This document shows positions 60,411 through 64,000 of a stretch of 64,000 bases of DNA, one piece after another. The position numbers and the translations under genes were made by a program. The notes below the pieces were generated by a model. The model did no database searches and was not told the origin of the DNA. It saw only the letters and a program-made list of their open reading frames with translations. The DNA comes from Prevotella sp. GTDB taxonomy: Bacteria; Bacteroidota; Bacteroidia; Bacteroidales; Bacteroidaceae. How positions within the stretch are numbered: position 1 is the first letter of the stretch; every line of letters starts with the position of its first letter. The DNA lies in NCBI GenBank assembly GCA_017651265.1, contig JAGCDO010000005.1, positions 81,060-145,059 on the forward strand, written 5' to 3'.

Positions 60411-61547
60411 TTATAGGTCTTTTTTATAACAACGGAGTCGTTTGTTGATATGCGAATCGAAATACTGCCAGTTGCTCAGCACATGCGTATTCGTTTCCAT
60501 CTGCGGCATGGCTTGCGCCCATTTGAAGCCATAGCGCTGGTATTGTTGCACCAGACAATTGAATATCATGGCATTGGCTCCACGCGTGCGGTATTCGGGT
60601 AATACACCAATCAGCAGCATATCCACCGTATCGGCATGATGCCATTTGATTGCATCAATCAAGTGCCACCAGCCCAGCGGGAACAGTCTACCGTTATGCG
60701 TCTTCTTCATGGCGGCGGAAAGCGAAGGGAACGTAATGCCGAATCCCACCATCTTATTGTTATCATTGCCGTCAACCACCGTGCAGATCAAGTTCATATC
60801 CGCAATCTTGATATACTGATCCACTAGCTGATCCACCTTCTTGTCAGACAGCTGTGCGAAGCCATACAGATCCTTATAGGTGGCGTTCAGTAAGCGGAAC
60901 ACCTCTCGTCCATAGCCTTCCTTGAGCAGTTCGTGGCGCGTGAGCTTATGTACATGCAGGTGGAAGCGCTGTTCGGCCATGCGGGCAATACGACTGATTT
61001 TTTCAGGCACCTGTTCTGGTACCTTTACCATGCACTGCACATAGTCGTTGTCTTTGCGGAATCCACCCATCTGCTCGATGTGCTCGGGGTAGTAGGAATA
61101 GTTATAGTGGGCATACATCGTACCGATGGTGTCGAAGCCCTCCACGAGCATTCCTTCACGGTCGGTATCGGCAAACCCCATAGGTCCTACAATCTGTGTC
61201 ATCCCCTTCTGTCGGCCCCACTCCTCAACAGCTTGGATCAGCGCCTTGCTCACCTCAAGATCGTCGATGAAATCGAACCATCCGAACCGCACAACACTTT
61301 TCTGCCAACGTTCGTTAGCTTTATAGTTGATGATGGCCGCGATGCGTCCCACCACCTTGTTATCATCGTATGCCAAGAAATACGCAGCATCACAGTCGTC
61401 GAACGATGCATTGCGTTCCCGACTTAATGTATTCTTTTCGTCGAAATGCAGATAAGGTACGTCATACGGGTCGTTTCTATATAAGTCGTACCTGAACTGA
61501 ATGAAAGTTTCAAGGTCTTTTTTCGTTTGTACTTTTCTGATTTCCAT
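60411..61547 (-). CDS. GNAT-like N-acetyltransferase, copy B
   Basis: A 378-residue protein clearly homologous along its whole length to the next gene (61610-62758). Shared segments include the start (VxTKxDLxxFxxFxYDLY), ERWQ...VRFGWxDFxDDxEVS, GMTxIxGPxGFxDxDxEGMLxEGFDxxGTM and LFPLGWWHLI. It has the look of the large GNAT-type proteins of unknown substrate common in Bacteroidota. It starts 62 nt after copy A and ends 9 nt before the topoisomerase gene, so it is probably co-transcribed. Acetyl acceptor unknown. Confidence 0.8.
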   Translation of the reverse strand: MEIRKVQTKKDLETFIQFRYDLYRNDPYDVPYLHFDEKNTLSRERNASFDDCDAAYFLAYDDNKVVGRIAAIINYKANERWQKSVVRFGWFDFIDDLEVSKALIQAVEEWGRQKGMTQIVGPMGFADTDREGMLVEGFDTIGTMYAHYNYSYYPEHIEQMGGFRKDNDYVQCMVKVPEQVPEKISRIARMAEQRFHLHVHKLTRHELLKEGYGREVFRLLNATYKDLYGFAQLSDKKVDQLVDQYIKIADMNLICTVVDGNDNNKMVGFGITFPSLSAAMKKTHNGRLFPLGWWHLIDAIKWHHADTVDMLLIGVLPEYRTRGANAMIFNCLVQQYQRYGFKWAQAMPQMETNTHVLSNWQYFDSHINKRLRCYKKDL

Positions 61548-61609
61548 TTGTCTTGCTAAAGAACTTTATGCTCCTTATTTCCTTTCTTCTTTTATATGAA
61601 ACGTCCGTA

Positions 61610-62758
61610 TTATTGTAATCTCTTGATATAGCAGCGGCGGCGCTTATGCTGTTCTGTTTCCAGATACTGCCACTGACTCTGTACTTTCTCGTTTGTTTCC
61701 ATTTCCACCTGACTCTCTCCCCAGATGAATCCGTATTTCTGATACCATGGAATGAGATATGCAAAGAGCAGTGCGTTAGCCCCTTTCATACGGTATTCGG
61801 GAAGAATTCCCACCATCTCCAGATCCACATAATCAGTCTTGTGGAACTTCAGCGCACGAATCAGGTGCCACCAGCCAAACGGAAGGAGTCGGCCTCTGCG
61901 GCATTTCTGCACCGCCCGTGAAAGCGACGGCAGTGTGATGCCCACTCCCACCATCTTATGGTCATCTGTGGTCCAGTCTTCTATCACCACAATCAGGTTC
62001 AAATCGGCCCACCGCAGATACATATCCAGATACTGCTTAATCTGCTTGTCAGAGAGTTCAGAGAAGCCGTAGAGATCCTTGAAGGTCTCGTTGATCAAGT
62101 GGAACACTTTCAGTCCGTAGCCCCCCTGTACTTCCTTCATCGACAGTGAGCGGGCATGCAGGTTATAGCGTTTCTCGATCATCTGCGCAATCTTGGCGAA
62201 CTTCTCAGGAATCTGTTCCGGGATATAGATCTTGAACTCCACGTAGTCGTTGTCTTTCTCCCATCCTCCCAACTTCTCCATGTGCTGCGGATAGTAAGGG
62301 TAGTTATAGATGGTGGCCATCGTACCCAGCTGGTCGAAGCCTTCGGTAAGCATTCCTTCCGGGTCGAAATCCGTAAAGCCCAGCGGACCGATGATTTCAG
62401 TCATTCCCTTCTCCCTGGCATAGTCCTCTACGGCCTTGAACAAGGCGCCGCTCACCTCGATGTCATCCACAAAGTCGATCCAGCCGAAGCGCACGCTCTT
62501 TCTTTGCCAACGCTCATTGGCCTTATGATTGATGATAGCTGCTACACGACCCACCACCTTTCCTTCTTGATAAGCCAGGAAATACTCAGCCTCGCAGAAG
62601 TCGAAGGCGGCATTTTTCTTCTTGTCCAACACGAACATATCGTCGCTGAACAAGTTGGGCGCATCGTACTCGTTGCCTTCGTAGAGGTCGTAGTGGAACT
62701 CCACGAATGCCTTCAGATCAGCTCTTGTCTCAACTCTTTTGATTTCTACAGATGCCAT
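61610..62758 (-). CDS. GNAT-like N-acetyltransferase, copy A
   Basis: A 382-residue paralog of copy B, upstream in the same minus-strand unit. Same motifs: VRFGWIDFVDDIEVSGALF, GMTEIIGPLGFTDFDPEGM, PEYRMKGANALLFAYL (GNAT-type CoA-binding region), WGESQVEMETNE. The two copies are a tandem duplication that has diverged strongly, so it is old and both are probably kept for different substrates. The ATG at 62758 is preceded by a -7-like TAACTTTG. Confidence 0.8.
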   Translation of the reverse strand: MASVEIKRVETRADLKAFVEFHYDLYEGNEYDAPNLFSDDMFVLDKKKNAAFDFCEAEYFLAYQEGKVVGRVAAIINHKANERWQRKSVRFGWIDFVDDIEVSGALFKAVEDYAREKGMTEIIGPLGFTDFDPEGMLTEGFDQLGTMATIYNYPYYPQHMEKLGGWEKDNDYVEFKIYIPEQIPEKFAKIAQMIEKRYNLHARSLSMKEVQGGYGLKVFHLINETFKDLYGFSELSDKQIKQYLDMYLRWADLNLIVVIEDWTTDDHKMVGVGITLPSLSRAVQKCRRGRLLPFGWWHLIRALKFHKTDYVDLEMVGILPEYRMKGANALLFAYLIPWYQKYGFIWGESQVEMETNEKVQSQWQYLETEQHKRRRCYIKRLQ

Positions 62759-62784
62759 TTCCTTGATTTTCTGTTTTTATGCTG

Positions 62785-62792
62785 CAAAGTTA
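62785..62792 (-). promoter_or_regulatory. -7 box of the acetyltransferase-topoisomerase unit
   Basis: TAACTTTG followed by CAGC on the minus strand, 26 nt before the ATG. TTTG at the right distance is missing. Confidence 0.5.
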
Positions 62793-62892
62793 CGAAAAAT
62801 ATGATTAAATGAGAAGGAAACAAATGTATTTGTTTACTCTAACATGAAGATTTTATGCAATAAACGAATACTACACAAAGAAAACATTTTTC

Positions 62893-63510
62893 TTATTTGA
62901 TAAAGTTTGTCCACACCCGTTGTTCCTTCTCGGGTATTTCCCCTTCGCCGGTATTCAATTTCTTCAGTAGCCAAGCCATGTTGCGAGCAAGTGTTCTCAT
63001 GGTCTGCAATCCCTCTCCGTCCTGTGATACCTGACCAGGTGTCTGACCGTAGGCGATGTTCCAGTATTGGGAGGTAACTAGTGGCATGTTCATCATCGTG
63101 AAATACTTGTTCAGACGGTCGAAGGCTGCTGTAGCGCCACCTCGTCGGCATACCACCACACTGGCACCAGGCTTATACTGCAAGTCGGGTCCTAATGAAT
63201 AGAACACCCGGTCGAGTAAAGCACACAGCGAACCATTGGGACCTCCGTAATAGACAGGCGATCCGATCACGAGTCCGTCGATCCCGTCTTTCACGGCTCT
63301 CAGCACCTTGTAATACAGGTCGTCGTTAAAGGTACACTTACCGGTCCTGCCGCACATGCCGCAGGCAATGCAACCTTGTACAGCTTTCTTACCAATGCTA
63401 ATTATTTCTGTGTCGATTCCCTCGCTGTTCAAGGTATCCGCCACCTCGCTCAAAACGCGAAACGTATTACCGTTTTCCTTCGGACTTCCGTTAATCAATA
63501 GTACTTTCAT
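62893..63510 (-). CDS. NAD(P)H-dependent FMN reductase/iron-sulfur flavoprotein-like
   Basis: A 205-residue flavodoxin-like oxidoreductase. The FMN-binding start is INGSPKENGNTFRVL; GSPVYYGGPNGSLCALLDR marks the second flavin loop. The cysteine cluster GCIACGMCGRTGKC (about 46-59) resembles the Fe-S or Cys-rich motif of the iron-sulfur flavoprotein family. It probably reduces flavin or quinone-like substrates. It has its own promoter at 63542-63573 and lies apart from the acetyltransferase genes by 134 nt. Confidence 0.88.
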   Translation of the reverse strand: MKVLLINGSPKENGNTFRVLSEVADTLNSEGIDTEIISIGKKAVQGCIACGMCGRTGKCTFNDDLYYKVLRAVKDGIDGLVIGSPVYYGGPNGSLCALLDRVFYSLGPDLQYKPGASVVVCRRGGATAAFDRLNKYFTMMNMPLVTSQYWNIAYGQTPGQVSQDGEGLQTMRTLARNMAWLLKKLNTGEGEIPEKEQRVWTNFIK

Positions 63511-63541
63511 GTTGCTTCAAAACGTTCTAATCTCTACTCTG

Positions 63542-63573
63542 CAAAGATACGAATTTTTTACCGAACCACCAAA
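63542..63573 (-). promoter_or_regulatory. Promoter of the FMN reductase gene
   Basis: On the minus strand: TTTG (63573-63570), 20 nt, TATCTTTG (63549-63542), followed by CAG. The leader is about 31 nt. Confidence 0.78.
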
Positions 63574-63645
63574 TTTCGACCCCTCACAGCGTGTGAAAAT
63601 CCTTTAACAAATAAGATTCTAACGTTAAAAAACACTGAACGCCGC

Positions 63646-63767
63646 AAACGCTCCCAGTGATCAAGGCAAACGCTCCCAGAGAATGACGTTCCCGCTATCA
63701 GCGTTTGAGGCACTTTCAATTGGAAACTGCCATAGTTTCAATCGCAAAGTGCCATAGTTTTTAGCCG
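63646..63767. repeat. 22-nt-spaced AAACGCTCCCAG and GCCAT units
   Basis: AAACGCTCCCAG begins at 63646 and 63668 (22 nt apart); an inverted AGCGTTT is at 63700. AAACTGCCATAGTTT and AAAGTGCCATAGTTT have their GCCAT at 63729 and 63751 (22 nt apart). Confidence 0.85.
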
Positions 63768-63782
63768 TGCTCAGCAAATCAT

Positions 63783-63818
63783 TTCTCCTTCCTCCATCGT
63801 CCATCGTCCTTCCTCGAA
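63783..63818. repeat. Single GGAGGAA-type heptamer arm
   Basis: CTCCTTC CTCCATC GTCCATC GTCCTTC CTCG on the plus strand, the complement of the purine words of the 12.5, 15.4 and 22.7 kb elements. There is no second arm within the window. Confidence 0.8.
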
Positions 63819-63867
63819 AAACAAAAATCATACAATCCAACTTTCCAACAATCTTACATTAAGGTGG

Positions 63868-63955
63868 TTTTGAAGTGCGGATATCAATGGCCTATATTAT
63901 ATATATAATAACATTATATATTAATATAGAATAATGATATTTATAATCACTTCAA
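63868..63955. repeat. AT-rich imperfect palindrome of about 88 nt
   Basis: Outer arms TTGAAGTG (from 63870) and CACTTCAA (63948-63955), then GATATCA/TGATAT, then CTATATTA/AATATAG, with an AT-only centre. The DNA can form a long hairpin; there is no gene in it. Confidence 0.75.
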
Positions 63956-64000
63956 TTTGACGTTCCAATTTTGACAATCTGCAACCGCAAAAAGCGAGAA

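Larger units (their letters stand above)
63574..64000. other. Gene-free region at the window end, rich in repeats
   Basis: No gene is visible. It holds the AAACGCTCCCAG pair (63646, 63668), the two GCCAT units (63729, 63751), a GGAGGAA-type pyrimidine arm (63783-63818) and an AT-rich palindrome (63868-63955). The last 20 bases read, on the minus strand, CTCGCTTTTTGCGG, which faintly recalls the promoter spacer motif but has no -7 box. Confidence 0.7.

Noticed and set aside
1-64000. tRNA or rRNA genes
   Set aside because: I found no cloverleaf-like sequence with a GGTTCGA arm and no rRNA-like stretch in the gaps I read; short ones could still be missed by eye.

Overview
The window reads as chromosomal DNA of a Bacteroidales bacterium, most likely Prevotellaceae (Prevotella, Segatella or Xylanibacter type). 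The signs are Bacteroidota promoters (TTTG, 19-20 nt, TAnnTTTG) in front of many genes, a TonB receptor/DUF4249 lipoprotein operon, a type III glutamine synthetase, a BspA-like DUF285 repeat surface protein with a Prevotella-style C-terminal tail, and DUF4294, DUF3108, DUF1573 and FprA proteins. I saw no rRNA, tRNA, insertion sequence, prophage or CRISPR array. The genus is an inference.

Layout. 1-5.0 kb: a plus-strand operon of exported proteins (a 5'-truncated large protein, an FN3 protein, a Big2-like lipoprotein, DUF1573). 5.0-7.25 kb: PfkB sugar kinase and FprA flavodiiron protein. 7.27-13.3 kb: a minus-strand operon of TonB receptor, DUF4249 lipoprotein, a plug-like exported protein and a LOG-family protein. 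14.1-19.8 kb: iron alcohol dehydrogenase, a proline-rich membrane or lipoprotein (minus), S9 prolyl oligopeptidase and a methyltransferase. 19.9-22.6 kb: acpP-fabF-rnc. 22.9-27.5 kb: DsbD, a shortened polyvalent-type kinase, nitroreductase, a small membrane protein and a repeat-rich spacer. 27.5-33.1 kb: BspA-like protein divergent from glnN. 33.2-40.1 kb: a CarboxypepD_reg protein, a YqiA/NT5C fusion, a nuclease-helicase and a DUF4253 protein. 40.3-47.1 kb: plus-strand run of GH3, Big_5 lipoprotein, DUF3108, U32, SufE and TrmH/SpoU. 47.1-54.7 kb: DUF4294 (minus), an HHH beta-barrel protein, a set that looks like L-galactose or another L-sugar oxidation (aldo/keto reductase, amidohydrolase lactonase, zinc alcohol dehydrogenase), a Fur-family regulator and an MFS transporter. 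54.8-56.8 kb: ruvB, coaD, ybeY. 56.8-63.5 kb, minus strand: two tandem acetyltransferase paralogs, topoisomerase IV subunit B, S41 protease, and a separate FMN reductase.

The least ordinary part is between (and sometimes inside) the genes. Short tandem words with a 7-nt period occur at about twenty places, often as inverted arms around a core, and they frequently run into the 3' end of a gene and supply its last codons and stop. One family, with GGAGGAA-type arms and a shared core of about 65 nt, has copies at 12.5, 15.4 and 22.7 kb, the first lying in frame inside the TonB receptor gene. A second class of repeats has 11-, 12- or 22-nt spacing and is built of small palindromes (13.5, 13.85, 26.96, 27.2, 40.2, 63.65 and 63.73 kb). 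Five promoters also share an extra motif in the spacer next to the -7 box. These repeats are my best candidates for something not yet described.
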